Source: Camellia lanceoleosa (Eukaryota; Streptophyta; Magnoliopsida; Ericales; Theaceae). Taken from it: a DNA stretch of 64,000 nucleotides. The stretch covers positions 51,468,925-51,532,924 of the forward strand of contig CM045768.1 in NCBI GenBank assembly GCA_025200525.1. The letters run 5' to 3'. The notes under the pieces are model-generated. The model was given only the letters and a program-made list of their open reading frames with translations, was not told the DNA's origin and searched no databases. A program made the position numbers and the translations under genes. Numbering within the stretch: position 1 is the stretch's first letter; each line of letters opens with the position of its first letter. Positions 22,715 to 34,440 of the stretch are shown piece by piece.

Positions 22715-22939
22715 TAATCTTGAGTTTTTGACTGATTTTGAGATGATTAAAGTTATTGCTTTTATGATCCATGACTTGAACATGTATATTGATCACTATA
22801 TATATACATACATATGCTAGTGATTACAAAAAAAGAAAAAGTAAAAAAAGTGGACGATTCTTTTGTCTGCACAAAGACCCTTCTCTATATTTTTATATAA
22901 ATAGGTTTTTCTATAGGTTTTTTTGTTTATGTGCTTAAA

Positions 22940-24152
22940 TGTCACAGTAGAAATTGGCTCTGATGATTAGTCCAGAGAAATTTGTGAAAGGTTCAAATGT
23001 TTTTTATGTTAGTTAAGAGATCCAGAAAAATTTGATGTTAGTCTAGAGAAATTTGTGAAAGGTTTAAAGGTTTTTTATATTAGTTCACAAATTTAGAGAA
23101 ATTTGAATTTGAGCCCAAAGAAAATTGATCAAAATAAACCCAGAGAAATTTGAATTTTCTCTAAGTTGAATCCAAAGATATTATTTGGGAAGTCTAGAAT
23201 TTCTCTGGATCAATGTTGAGAAACCTTAAACATTATGAAATAGCTGTCAAAACTCGAGATGTTGTTGAAGTGTGATACCTTTAAGGCAAAGCCTGCGCTG
23301 CTGACGTAGGGCATCTACAAATATGACAAAAGAAGTTGTTCTCCTACCAATTTAAGAAATGCTTTGAGCAATTTAAGCCCTGATGGTAATTTATTCCAGG
23401 AAGTAAGTTCATATTTTTGTTGGTCTTATCATCATATTTGCACCCTTCTCCAAATTAGTAAATTAAGAGTTCACTTCTGTTATTGATTTGCTGATTTTAC
23501 AGGCACAGATGAATGATGCTTCTAAAGTTTTCAAAGCCATTTTGGGTTTTCTTCATCAGTCATTTACTTCTGGTTCAATTTTTTCCTATACTAAATCAGC
23601 AGGAAGAAATTGCATAATCTCTTGATGTTTGTATAGCACATACAATTCTTGGAGACTCGTTGAATTGGAACTAGTGAGAATCCATGGTTTGTTTGGTTCA
23701 ATCTGTTGTTCCACGAGAGAGGAAAAACTTGTCCAAGAATGGCTCTCTCTGTTTTCAGAATCCAGGGCTCTTTCTCTCTCTCTCTCTCAAAAAGATTACA
23801 ACAATTATGTTTTCTTAAATGTCACAGTAGAAATTGGCTCTGATGATTAGTCCAGAGAAATTTGTGAAAGGTTTAAATGTTTTTGATGTTAGTCCAGAAA
23901 AATTTGAGAAAGGTTCAAAGGTTTTTTTGTGTTAGTTCTGAGATCGAGAGAAATTCGGTTCAAATGAAACCAGATAAATTTGAATTTAAATTTGAACCCA
24001 GAGAAAATTGGACAAAATAAACCCAGAGAAATTTGAATTTTCTCTGGGTTGAACCAGAGAAATTCTTTGGAAGTCCAAAATTTATCTGGTCTAGAATTTC
24101 TCTGGACAAAATTTCTCTGGATCAAATTGAGGGGCCTTAGACATTATGAAAA
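22940..24152. repeat. Direct repeat pair of about 300-330 bp inside the Pack-MULE
   Basis: Copies at about 22940-23243 and 23816-24152 both begin AAATGTCACAGTAGAAATTG and end near 'ACATTATGAAA'. Each is rich in CCAGAGAAATTTG and its complement TTTCTCTGG, so each can fold on itself. They bracket the ubiquitin-hydrolase-like fragment. Confidence 0.75.
23310..23578 (+). pseudogene. Fragment of a plant ubiquitin carboxyl-terminal hydrolase-like gene (DUF627/DUF629 type)
   Basis: Exon-like sequence ending at 23402 encodes SPTNLRNALSNLSPDGNLFQE and has a GTAAG donor. After an intron with a TTTTACAG acceptor, 23503 onward encodes AQMNDASKVFKAILGFLHQS. Together these match the start of the hydrolase-like domain of plant proteins of this family (TSLR-ALSNLYPDS-FFQEAQMNDASEVL). 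Correct splice borders between matching halves are strong support. The rest of the gene is absent. I rely on memory of the family, so paralogue identity is uncertain. Confidence 0.7.
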
Positions 24153-25121
24153 TATTAGACGTCCTTTATGCTATAAAATCTTAATACCAGGGACCTTTAA
24201 AAAAAATCCCAAAAATATTTTGAATTTTTAAAAATTATTTCTACCCACGAAAAATAATTATGTAAAATTGATAAATTTTCTACATATTTATGTATTTATT
24301 TATTTTTATCAAATTAACCTTTATTATATGTTTGGATGATGATCGTGTAATGGTTGGTTTTTTTTTTTTAATGCTTTTTGATGATCATTATATAATAGAT
24401 GATTATATTTGTTGTTAACGAATATTTTTTAATGATTATCATATAATTGATGATTATTAGGCTTTTAATGTGTAATCGATATATTGAACCTATGAAATGT
24501 TTTTAGTTTTGGATTTTTTAACTTAATGGATTAGTTTAATAATGATATCAAAGTTGTCGCCATATTTGACTTTTAAAAAAATATAAACTAATTTAATGAA
24601 AATAAAAACAAACATCCATTACATGATCATTATCCAAACATATATTCAAAATTAATTTGTTAAAAATGAATATGTAAAAGATTTATCAATTTGATATAAT
24701 TTTATCTTTGGTGAGTATAAATAATTTTTAAAAATTTAAAAATAATTTGTTGATATTTATTTTTGTCAAACTAGTTTATATTTTATCAAATTGACCACTT
24801 TACCTTTGAAATTGAGCAACGGATTTTCAATTGTCTTTATTTGAAACAAGATTTAAAATTAAGAGTCAAATGTGTTACAATTGAAAAGTCAGACAACAAA
24901 ATGATACAAGTCCCAAACTATAGGAACCGTTAGTGTAATTTGCCCAAAAAAAATCGAAAGCTACCAAACTTCTTAAATGCATTTTACAAAATAATTATAA
25001 ATAAATAAATAAATAAATAAAATAACCCAAACGACCTTTTTGGATTTGGAGAAAACATTATCATAATCTTAAAAATCATTTTCTAATTTTATTTATAATG
25101 ATATTTGATCTTATATGGCTC

Positions 25122-25869
25122 TAGGGATGGCAATATAAACCCGGCCCAACGAGGACCCGGACCGCCCCGCTACAATAAATAGGGTTTTCCTTGGAAATTA
25201 TTCCTCATAGGGCCGGGCTGATATTAAAAAATACATCCCTGATGATTTTTCGCGAACGGCGAAGGATAGGTCCTCCTGGCCCTTACCAAATGGAAATTCA
25301 CCGAAAAATCTCCACCTGTGTGTTTAGTTGTATTATATATATATATATATATATATACATTCATATATATCTCACTCATTCTTTGACTATTTCAACTCTC
25401 TCACTGACTCACTCCCTTAACTCTCATTCTTTCTCTTAACTCTCTCATTTTCTCGTTCTTCTCTCTCTCACTCTCACCGACATGGCGACACAGTCACCGA
25501 CTCTTTTCTCTCACACACACCTTATTTGCTCTCTCATCTCTCTCCTTCAGCCGCTGATCGCACACCAGTCATCGACGCCACCACCACTACTGGTCCAGAC
25601 TCCGATCTACAAATGACGACATCGACATCGACATCGACTTAGGACAAAAACCTCGGATCTCATTTTCTCCATCATCGATCTCAAGTCTCTCCATTGCCGA
25701 TCTCATTTTCTAGATCTGTGTTGTTTGAATATGTTTGTGTGTGTGTGTGTGTGATGACGACGACGACGACGATGACGACTTATATTCGCAGATGTGTGCG
25801 TGTGTGTGTGATGATGATGACTACTCAAATCCGTAGATGTGTCTGTGTGTGTGTATGTCTCTGCAGATG

Positions 25870-25911
<42 letters not shown>

Positions 25912-26102
25912 TTTGTGTGTGCATGTCTCACCGTCGGGGGTTTTTCGGGGTCGGGGAAACCCGATCCCCGTCGAGGTGGAGGTAGGAAGAGTGATGGGTT
26001 CCCTGCCGAAAATCGGGGCCGGGACGGAGAATTTCATACTGTCGGGGATCGGGGATGGAGAGGGCAATCCCTAGCCCCCGCTCCGGCCCGTTGCCATTTC
26101 TA
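25122..26102. mobile_element. hAT-type non-autonomous element, 981 bp, 8-bp target duplication
   Basis: The left end is TAGGGATGGCAA and the right end, reverse-complemented, is TAGAAATGGCAAC. TATGGCTC flanks both sides (25114-25121 and 26103-26110); 8 bp is the hAT length. The inside has a TA run (25335-25358), a long GT run (25736-25755, 25876-25920), GAC repeats (25756-25770) and GC-rich subterminal blocks (GGGGATCGGGGATGG). The open frames over the microsatellites are low-complexity and not accepted as genes. Confidence 0.82.
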
Positions 26103-26568
26103 TATGGCTCAACTCCGTTGCCATTCCTATATAGCTCAACTCCTTTATTATTTTCATGAAGGTGAATTGTGAAAGAAATATCATTTTGTCTCTCAAATTA
26201 TTATTTGAAAATCAATTTAACTCTTATACTTTCAATTATATTAATTTTATACCTAATTATTCAATTTTGGATTAACTTCACTTATGCCGTGAGCTATTGT
26301 CTATAATTAGACGACACATGTTGCCGTATTCATTTGAGATTTCATTTTATCCCTTAAATTATCCCAAAATATCAATTAAACCCCTAAACAATATGAAGTT
26401 TGGGATCGAATTGATATTTTTTAAATTGTTCAGGTGCAATTTCAAACAAAATTTCGGTATTACGTCAGTAACTTCCATTTGATTATAAATGGTAGCTAAC
26501 TGTAAGGGTAAAATTTATCAAAAATCAAATAATTTAAGTGATTGATATTATTAAAATCAGTGGGGATT
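26103..26568. other. Spacer with a duplicated hAT terminus
   Basis: 26116-26143 repeats the 28 bases of 26088-26115, which span the element's right end and target site, with small changes (TTGCCATTC, ATATAGCTC). The remainder resembles the ATATCATTTTG-type fold-back at 27108-27531 in places. No gene. Confidence 0.5.
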
Positions 26569-26712
26569 GGGACCTCGAAAGAGGCTCCCCCGAATCCCCA
26601 CAATTCCCACTTTAGGTATAAAAAAAAAAAAAAAAAAGAAAAAAAAAAGAAAAGAAAACAATTTTCCAAAAAAGGAAATTAGGGGGATTAGGGGGACTTT
26701 TTTTTGAGGTCC
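26569..26712. mobile_element. Small MITE with GGGACCTCGAA ends
   Basis: The left end GGGACCTCGAAAGAGG and CCCCGAATCCCC are mirrored at the right by GGGGGATTAGGGGG and TTTTGAGGTCC. The centre is a long A-rich run. Same family as 6378-6798, in which the centre has been replaced by C/T-rich sequence. Confidence 0.55.
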
Positions 26713-27107
26713 AAAACATTTTTCTATTAAAATAATATGAATTTAATTGATTTTTGAGTAATAATTTATTGGGCAGAATGATATTTCGTCATGAATTGTG
26801 GGTCTTTTAACATTCATTTTTTGAGTCCGTGTACTTATTTCAAAAATCAACCAGTATATTTTTTGACAAATTGTATATTAGTGGGATTGTTAAAAAAATT
26901 GCACTGCAGGTGATAATCATTTTGTGCAAATTTGATACAGTGCACACACAAAAAATATATATATATATATATTATACCACTACCATATTTTTTTAAGCCT
27001 TAAAATAATTTATTTAAGACTATATTTTTTTAATCTTAAAATCTTATTTTACATATTATTTTAGCAATATATGGGGATATTAAATCTTATTTCAAAATAG
27101 AGGAAAT
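26713..27107. other. AT-rich spacer
   Basis: No gene. A TA run lies at 26957-26971. Repeated TTTAAGCCTTAAAAT-type words occur near 26990-27060. Confidence 0.4.
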
Positions 27108-27531
27108 ATCATTTTGCTTCCAAAACTATCACGTATTTTTCACGTTGACTCTCATACTTTGATTTATTTCAATTTAGTACTTAAAATTTTCACAAATTGA
27201 TCAATTAGACCCCTGCCGTCACTTTCTGTCTATAATTGGACGAAATGTGCTGACATGGCATTTAAAATTCATTTTACTTCCCAAATTATACTTTAAAAAT
27301 CAATTTACCCTCCAAATTAAAAATCAATTTACCTCCCAAACTGTACTTTGAAAATCAATTTGCCTCCTACATCAGCACATTCTGTCTAATTGTAGACAGA
27401 AGGTAATGACAGGGATCTAATTAATCAATTTGTGAAAAGTTCAGGTACTAAATTAAAATAAATCGAAGTATGGGGGTCAATGTGAAAAATACGTGATAGT
27501 TTAATGGAAAAATGATATTTCCTCTTTAAAA
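27108..27531. mobile_element. Fold-back MITE with arms of about 170 bp
   Basis: The left end is AGGAAATATCATTTTG then ACTATCACGTATTTTTCAC; the reverse complement of the right end gives AGGAAATATCATTTTTCC then the same ACTATCACGTATTTTTCAC. The pairing extends through GACTCTCATACTTTGATTTA. A central short tandem (27286-27365, CAATTTACCTCC words) is the loop. No coding. Confidence 0.75.
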
Positions 27532-27731
27532 TATTGTAATAAATATTTAAGTTTATAATATAAATTTACAAAAATAATATTATTATGTTATTGTTAATTA
27601 CGGAAATAAAATTTCAATGTTGTAACCAATGGGTGTTGCTATGTTCCTAAATCAATTTTCTTACTTCACCATTGAATGAGAATATGCACGTCGCTGGCAG
27701 GGAATTGCGGCGGTGTCTTTATTCGTTAATA

Positions 27732-28100
27732 TGGTAAATTCTACTTACACCTCTCGAGATTTGGGTTTAATATATATCATCTTGGACGTTTAAAAAATTA
27801 CACTAACCTCTCTGTCACTGTATTATTTAGACGGAATAAACACATCGAACTCATGCACTCTCTCTTTTTTTGCTTTACTTTGCTTTATTTTCTCTTTTTT
27901 TTTTTTTTTTTCCCTTTCCTTTACTTTTTTTTAAATGTAATTTCTTCAGTTTTTTTATTAAGAGTTGTTACCTTTTATATAAATAGAAGGGTTTGTGAAA
28001 TGAGACTATTAACCACAATGATAAAAATATAATTTTTAAAACGTTAGCGAATAAATAGTAATTAGGCCAAATATCAATGGGTGTTAATGTAATTAACTCT
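27732..28100. mobile_element. Mutator-type MITE, family 2, copy 2 (reverse of copy 1)
   Basis: Reads as the reverse complement of 4180-4544: CTCGAGATTTGGGTTTAATA, AAATTACACTAACCTC, TTTAGACGGAATAAACAC, then a T/C-rich core. It sits inside a tandem array (27650-27731 and 28101-28345). Flanks share GTTAAT(A). Confidence 0.65.
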
Positions 28101-28345
28101 TGTTAATAATTTGAGAATATTTGTGAATATGTATGTCACTGGCGGGTGAATTGCGGTGGTGTCTTTATTTGTTAATAATCTGAGGTTATTTGTGCATATG
28201 CATGTCACTGGCGGAGAATTGCGACGGTTTCTTTATTTGTTAATAATTTTGAGATTATTTGCGAACATGAATGTCGCTAGCGGGGAATTGCAGCAGTGTC
28301 TTTGTTTGTTAATAATATGAGGTTATTTGTGTTTGTCGTATTGGG
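28101..28345. repeat. Tandem array, about 77-bp units, three copies plus one on the far side of the MITE
   Basis: Each unit has GTTAATAAT-TGAG-TTATTTGTG, then ATG-ATGTC(A/G)CT(G/A)GCGG, then GAATTGCGGCGGTGTCTTTA. A further copy at about 27665-27730 is separated by the 27732-28100 insertion, so the array existed first. Confidence 0.75.
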
Positions 28346-28572
28346 AATGTCTTAGTCAGTTATATTGATTTGTTTCCACCTTGGAGCTTATCTTTCGTTT
28401 CAATTACACCATGTTTGTTTCACTCTTTGAAAAAAAGTGACTAAACTAATAATACGTGGACTTATTTAAAGTGTATTTAGTCGAGGATATGAGTAAGAAG
28501 ATTAACTATTCTCTTGGATTAGTAATCCACTCTTGTGGTAAGGCTAACAAAGTTATAGGAGGATTGAAATTA

Positions 28573-29188
28573 GGGTAAATTACGCTAATAGTCCCTATAG
28601 TTTAGAACTCGTGTCATTTTAGTTCATGACTTTTCAATTGAGACATATTTGACCTTGAATTTTTCATCTTGTTTCAAATAAGGATAATTGAACATACTAT
28701 TGCCTAATTTTAAGGGCAAAATCGTCAATTTGATAAAATATAAACTAATTTGATAAAAATAAATGTCAAAAAATATTTTAAAAATTATTTATACCCACCA
28801 AAGATAAAATTATGTAAAATTGATAAAAAATTACATAATTAATTTTTTAAAATTAATTTTATATGATCATCATCCAAATATATAATAAAAATTAATTTGG
28901 TAAAAAAAATAAATGTCTAAAAGATTTATCAATTTTATATAATTTTATCTGTAGTAGGTAGAAATAATTTTAAAAAATTCAAAAATAATTTTTTGACATT
29001 TATTTTTGTTAAATTAATTTATATTTTATCAAATTGACGAATTTGCCCTTGAAAAATCTAATAGTATCTTTAATTGTCCTTATTTGGAACAAGATTCAAA
29101 ATTCAAGGTCAAATGTGTCACAATTGAAAAGTCAGGAATCAAAGTGATACAAATCTCAAACTATAGGAACTATTGGTGTAATTCACCC
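28573..29188. mobile_element. Mutator-like MITE (Pack-MULE relative), 616 bp
   Basis: The ends GGGTAAATTACGCTAATAG and, reverse-complemented, GGGTGAATTACACCAATAG begin long inverted repeats of about 200 bp. Flanks are TTGAAATTA and TTGATATTA, 8 of 9 identical. It has no captured gene, so it shows what the empty carrier of the 21613-24945 Pack-MULE looks like. Confidence 0.82.
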
Positions 29189-29197
29189 TTGATATTA

Positions 29198-29410
29198 TAA
29201 AGTGAGCGAGGGGATTAGTGAATTTTTAAATGATTTTTAAGCAGAAATTATATTTTTTATAACCAAAAAAAAAATTATAATATTAAAAAAATACTAAAAT
29301 TTTAAAATATATTAATACTATCTATAGTATTATTAATCCGGTTATGTACAAACAAACACTCTTCATCTTACCTCTCAAACTTAATACCACCACACTAATA
29401 ATCTTCTCAT
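29198..29410. other. Short AT-rich spacer
   Basis: No gene. Short stretch between the Mutator-like MITE and the nested CACTA block. Confidence 0.4.
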
Positions 29411-30770
29411 CTGGTGTTTGATAACTTATTCAGCACATAAAATTGAATGTATTAAGTGATAATCAATTAATTTCATTTGATAACCTTAATTGATATTACT
29501 TAAAAATTTAAATACCTATTAAAATGTAGACTAAAACTAAAGAAAATTTTAAATTATATGAAACTTACACTACAACAAAACTGAGTTTTTATGGTTTCAC
29601 ATCAACGACATGCAGTAAATACAAGCCATGGTTCCTCACTTTTATGACTTGCTTTTTTTGCATGTCGTAAATAATTTTCCAATCACGACGTATCTATTGC
29701 CTAGGTCGTGAATGCTAATAACGATGATTTTTTTACGGCTTGCAATGTTAGTCGTAAATAATAAAACTTTCTATGACGTGCATATAGTATGTCGTTAGTA
29801 TATCAACTATACATGACACGCTTACACCAGTTGTTAAAAATATTGAACATTTCACGACGCACAAAAAGCTAGTCATTAAAAATTTAACTTTCCATGACGC
29901 ACAAAAAATTAGCCATTAAAAATGTTGTACTTTCTACGACATGCAATCGTTGTCGTGAAAGGTATGACAGAAAAAAAAATAACGCCAAAATAAAAATTTC
30001 GGGCGCCAAACACTTAAAAAAATAAAAAAATAAATAAAATAATCAAAAGTCCTGACTCTCAACATATAAGGAAAGAACAAAGAACACCAGCGTTAGTGAG
30101 AGAAGCTTTTCCATCTCTCTAGAATTCCTAAAATTCTAGGGTTTCAATAGCCCATCGATGTTGATAGAGTCTCCACAGTTTACTAAAGCGGTTTTGTCTA
30201 GGGCTAAGGATGTAGTTAGGGATTCGAAATCACCAGCGTTATTAGGTTTAGGGCAAACGGAATCGGGTTGAGCTTAGAGCAAGGGAAATCGGTAAGTTTC
30301 TCTGAGAAGGTTCCTTCGATTAGTATTAACAGATTGGCGATTGGGGGGGTGAAGGAGTCTTAGCCCTAGTTCCGTGTTGTTCGTTGCTTCGTGGAGGGCC
30401 TTCGATCAAAAATTATTGCGATGGATGCTCTTGGTCTTGATGAGTGAGGTTCAACTAGAGGTAAGGTTTCAAATCGGGGTTCGGATGTGGTAATTTCTCA
30501 ATCTCACGCTATTGAGGACCTGCAGGCTAGGCTCAACACCATGAAAACAAATATGTTGGGGGCTTAAGATGGAGGATCTGGTACCCATTGAACTTGCTCA
30601 AAAGGAAATATCCACTCCTGCAGCTTTAGCGTTCAACCTACTTCAGACTAAGTGGTCGGACATTGTTGAAATGGAAGGAGGAGATGTTTCTTCTTTTTTG
30701 CTTGGAGGTTTGTCTCAATGTTGATTGCTTTGATGTATTCTATGAAATTGAAATTGAATTAATTCAATAC

Positions 30771-30880
30771 AGGAAAAATTTATAACTGACCAATCTTCCC
30801 TCGTAGATTCACCAGATGGGTCAAAGCCTAAACCCCATTTTCTAAAACAAATTGTGGAAAGATCTTCTCATCCACCAAAG
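30771..30880 (+). pseudogene. Unidentified exon-like segment inside the CACTA element
   Basis: An open 108-base stretch preceded by AG and followed by a GT donor encodes EKFITDQSSLVDSPDGSK then PKPHFLKQIVERSSHPPK. A nearby open run at about 30570-30722 encodes MEDLVPIELAQKEISTPAAL and more. Both look like real exons. I do not recognise the parent gene; they need not come from the F-box gene that follows. Confidence 0.45.
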
Positions 30881-30919
30881 GTATGAAATTTCATGCAATT
30901 GAATGTATTTTCTTATCCT

Positions 30920-31560
30920 GTTGTGAATCAACTTCCCCTTTTATGTGTGTTCATGGGTTTGGTCTTGATTTGATTAAAAATGACTTCATGGTTGTGAGGA
31001 TTTCATATTTGGGATCGGAAAATGGGTTTAGGGTTCCTCTTGAAGTCAAAATTTATGCCTCAAATATGGTTCTTGGAGTGATTTTGATGGTGTTGTGCTG
31101 CTTTTGGCATGGTTAATTACTTTTGGTCATAAGTTTATTTGAATGGAGAAGTTCATTGGGTTTCTTACAAGCTTGTTGACCCAGTTACTCGTGGTTGTTT
31201 TGCTCTGTTTTTTGATTTGGGTAATGAAGTCTTTGGGCAGATTGAGTTGCCACTGAGTTTGGTTCATCAGTTTCCTAGGAACACGTTGACTGCTATAGTG
31301 GGTAAATCGCTTTCAGTGCTACAGTATGATTCGTCGATATACAGTAAGAGTTGTACCGTATGGGTTATGAAAGAATATAGAATGGTGGGGTCTTGGAGTA
31401 AGCAATATACAATTGATCTTGATGGAAGATTGGTATTGACGCTTGGCTTGAGAAAGAACGGTGAAATGCTGTTGGGAATGGGTAGATGATGGACCTGAGG
31501 AGAGTCTAGTTGTACAACGTGCATACTTCATGCAAATAGTTATGCTTGACACGTTTGAAG
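30920..31560 (+). pseudogene. F-box-associated (FBA, CPR1-like) domain gene fragment captured by the CACTA element
   Basis: 30940-31070 encodes VHGFGLDLIKNDFMVVRISY then ENGFRVPLEVKIYASNM. After a short degenerate stretch, 31136-31480 encodes LNGEVHWVSYKLVD, FFDLGNEVFGQIELP, VLQYDSSIYSKSCTVWVMKE and SWSKQYTIDLDGRLVLTLG. These are successive blocks of the beta-rich F-box-associated domain that binds substrates in SCF ubiquitin ligases of the CPR1 type. The N-terminal F-box that contacts Skp1 is not seen, and the frame changes between blocks. It is a non-functional partial copy, lying in one orientation within a transposon. Confidence 0.85.
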
Positions 31561-31929
31561 CTTGTCCTTAGGTTTGCTGAATACCTTTTCTAGTTAAATA
31601 CATGCTATTAACGTTCCTCGGGACCTCTTTTGGATGCTAATATCTTGATTTTGGTGTGGCTTGTTGCCCTTGTTGATTGTTTAGTTTATTACTTTATTAT
31701 GGTATTTTGTTATTGTTTGCTTGAACTGCGCTAGTGGTAGTTGGTTTCAAGTGGAGTAATTAGCATTTCTCTTGGCAATGGGCCGCAAAGGTTGTGTTCT
31801 GTGTTTTCGGTGACTAATTTATTTGATCCAAATGAACATCCAATGATTACTTGATTTAATGAATCCTTTTTCACGATAATGTGCCAATTGTTGGGGAAGT
31901 TTAATTTCTTAGAATTTTGCTAAGAATAT

Positions 31930-32150
31930 GGTATGAATACTGAATGATAATCATTTCGGTAACGGATGACATATCATACTAGATGAACCAGCGATGCTTG
32001 ATCTCAACTATAGTTCATGAATTTACCTTTTCTGTATGCATGGTATGAATAATGATAATCATTTCTGTAACGGATGACATATCATACTAGATGAACCAAT
32101 GGTGCTTGATCTCAACTATAGTTCATGAATTTATCTTTTCTGTATGCAAC
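31930..32150. repeat. Tandem duplication of about 108 bp
   Basis: TGGTATGAATA, GGATGACATATCATACTAG and ATAGTTCATGAATTTA occur twice with few differences (about 31930-32039 and 32040-32150). Inside the CACTA element, non-coding. Confidence 0.8.
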
Positions 32151-34252
32151 TACTCATAAAGTTTGTGTGTTGCATTTACTATGATTGAGATATCAAGATC
32201 GTTTTGGGTAATTTTTAACATTGATTTATGAAGAATTATCTAGTTAGAAATGTTAAATGTAAGAATTTTGGAGAAACTTTTATTTAGTGACAGACAGAGC
32301 ATCCGCACTACCTTCTCTCCTCTAGTGCACAACTTATTTTGTTTTTCCTAATCTCTGTGTCAACATAACGAACGGAAAGCTAAAAATACAGAAAAAATGG
32401 GGAAAAAAAGTAAGTCAGTGTGACAATTATTGTGTGTGTAGACGATGAGTACTAATAATGCTATATTGGACTTAACAAAGTGAGGTGGTGGTGTGAACGT
32501 GATAGGAGGGAAAATTTTAGACCCAATTGTTGAATGGGAAACTTCTCAAATACACCCAATTGTTGTTGATTCCAAAACCATTGAATTAAGTTAAGATTCC
32601 AAACCATTGATTTGTTTGTTCACAATTGTGTTTGATCTGGTTTTGTGGATCATTTTTGTTATCACACCTTGGTTACTCAAAAGTGGGTTATTGGGGTGGA
32701 TGGTGAAAGTTTAATTAAGATTAAATAAGTGTAGTGGATGGATCCTTTTGAGTGTAATTTTTCAACACATATGATGTAGAACAAGTGGGGATAACCTTTA
32801 CCATTCAATAGGGGTTCTTAGGGGCTGAATTTAATAAGTTGATGTGGCTGAAATTTTGGTAAAGTTATTTATTTAACAACTACTTATTTATTTATTTTTA
32901 TTTTATTTTAAGGTTGAATTATAATTATATACTTGGAAACACTAGGTTTGGTGATAGGCTAATGTACCAAAATCACCAATGTAGCCTTGCAACTAGTTTT
33001 GTCGCTTGTATTTTCTTTTGTGCTTTTTCGTGGACAACTTGTCCCCTTGTTCTTTGTAATTGTTTTGTAATTATTAGTAATATTCCTTTCGTTGTTCAAA
33101 AACGAAAATAGAGGGTGTTTCATTGGGAGTATGTGCAATAAAAAAATTTCAATATGAATGAATATGGGGTAAATGTTTGGAAACTTTGAAATGATACACC
33201 AAATTTTCTCCTTTTATTTAGTATAGTATAGATGTACATATTTATGTTCTTTTTCTGTTTATATTTAGTTACTTGTTTAATTGGTTTGGTACTTTGATTT
33301 CTCTTTGTACAGCTGTTGAGTATCTTTAGAATTGGATTCAGAACAAGACTGCACTGCAATGTTGATGGAATAGGTTAAAAAAAATTTACCTTGCTCTGTG
33401 AAGTTTAAAATTTGTTGAGATCCATTACATATCATTTTGGCTACATCAATTTGATTTATTTATATTTATTTATTTTTTAAATTTAAGAATATGACTGTTA
33501 TTAGGTTACGTTGGGTTTGATCCTTGTAGAAGCAAAGTGCTCGGGGTTGGGTTTGATCCTTGAATTTGGAAATCCAGGTCAATGAAATCCACGTCAAATT
33601 TTCCTTTCCTCATCTTATTCTAGGAAGTCAAGTTCATACATTTTTTGATAAGTAAAGATGTATGTGAAAGAACCACTAGAAGGCAGCAAACCTCTACACA
33701 AAATAAAGAAATAAAAAAGGCTTAGCATAGATTATTTCTCAAAAAAGTATTTGACAGTAGATTGAGGCATCCCAATAGCAACAATAATTATGTAATCACT
33801 AAATTTAGATCTCCTCGTCTTAGCTTAGATAATTAAATTGCATACGTACAATTAACTTAGTGGTGAAAGCAAAAGAAAGTAATATAGCACTATCATGCAA
33901 CCTTTTCTTTGTAGCTCATCCTCATAATGCAAGGCATACAATATTATGTATGCTTAAGTATTACACCAAATAAATAGGCTCCTTTCAACCGCTCCCAACA
34001 AAAAAGGTAGATAGAGAGCTAGAGCTCAAGAGCTTGGAACAATGGGAATGGAAAAGTGTCAAACATTTTGGCCCCATTTAACTTGGTTCTTCACCTCAGG
34101 AATCGAAGTAGACCAAAGGGGAGTTCGAAGTTAATGAATTAGTACCTTGCTTGATACTTCACTCAAGTGAGTTGCTAGTACCTTGGGCAGTGCAAGGCTT
34201 TTTGCCCTGTGGCTTCTTTCTTTAAGAACAATTTTCTTTTAACAATTACACA

Positions 34253-34440
34253 CACTACAACAAAAAGAGGTTATAGCAACGTTTTTTTTTTTTTTTTTGT
34301 GTGGCTTTTTTTGAAAATCCCGTAAATATGTGACAGTCTACTCGTACCCGCATTATGAAAGGACAACATTTTTTAAACGTGGTGTTAACGGTGTTGTTTT
34401 GTTTTCAATTTTTTTTTTCCACCCGATTTAGCTGATTTCT
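34253..34440 (+). mobile_element. Second CACTA left terminus inside the CACTA element
   Basis: CACTACAACAAAAAGAGG at 34253 matches the outer end for 13 or more bases and is followed by different subterminal sequence (GTTATAGCAACG, ACGTGGTGTTAACGG). No matching right end other than 37634 is seen. It is either a nested element sharing or having lost its right end, or a rearranged fragment. Confidence 0.5.

Larger units (their letters stand above)
21613..24945. mobile_element. Pack-MULE: Mutator-like element carrying three host gene fragments
   Basis: The left end (from CGAATTACACTAACCCGTCC, about 200 bp) and the reverse complement of the right end (from GGGCAAATTACACTAACGG) align along about 200 bp, the long inverted repeats typical of Mutator-like elements. 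Two solo relatives at 28573-29188 and 51437-52271 have 9-10-bp target duplications, which confirms the superfamily. Here the insertion is in an A-run, so the duplication is not readable. Inside, all in plus orientation, are pieces of a PFP beta-subunit gene, a LAZ1/TMEM184-like gene and a ubiquitin-hydrolase-like gene. The last two keep introns, so they were captured as DNA. No transposase is present. Confidence 0.85.
21469..25040. mobile_element. Outer hAT-like MITE split by the Pack-MULE
   Basis: The left end AGGCCTTGTTTGGATG and the right end reverse-complemented AAGGTCGTTTGGGTTATT are inverted repeats in AT-rich sequence. The two halves (21469-21612 and 24946-25040) would form a MITE of about 240 bp before the 3.3 kb insertion. 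The same TTGTTTGG-type ends occur at 61378-61851 and 63731-64000. Confidence 0.5.

Noticed and set aside
25694..26172. Open frames rich in Cys/Val or Thr/His
   Set aside because: These are translations of GT/AC microsatellites inside the hAT-type element.
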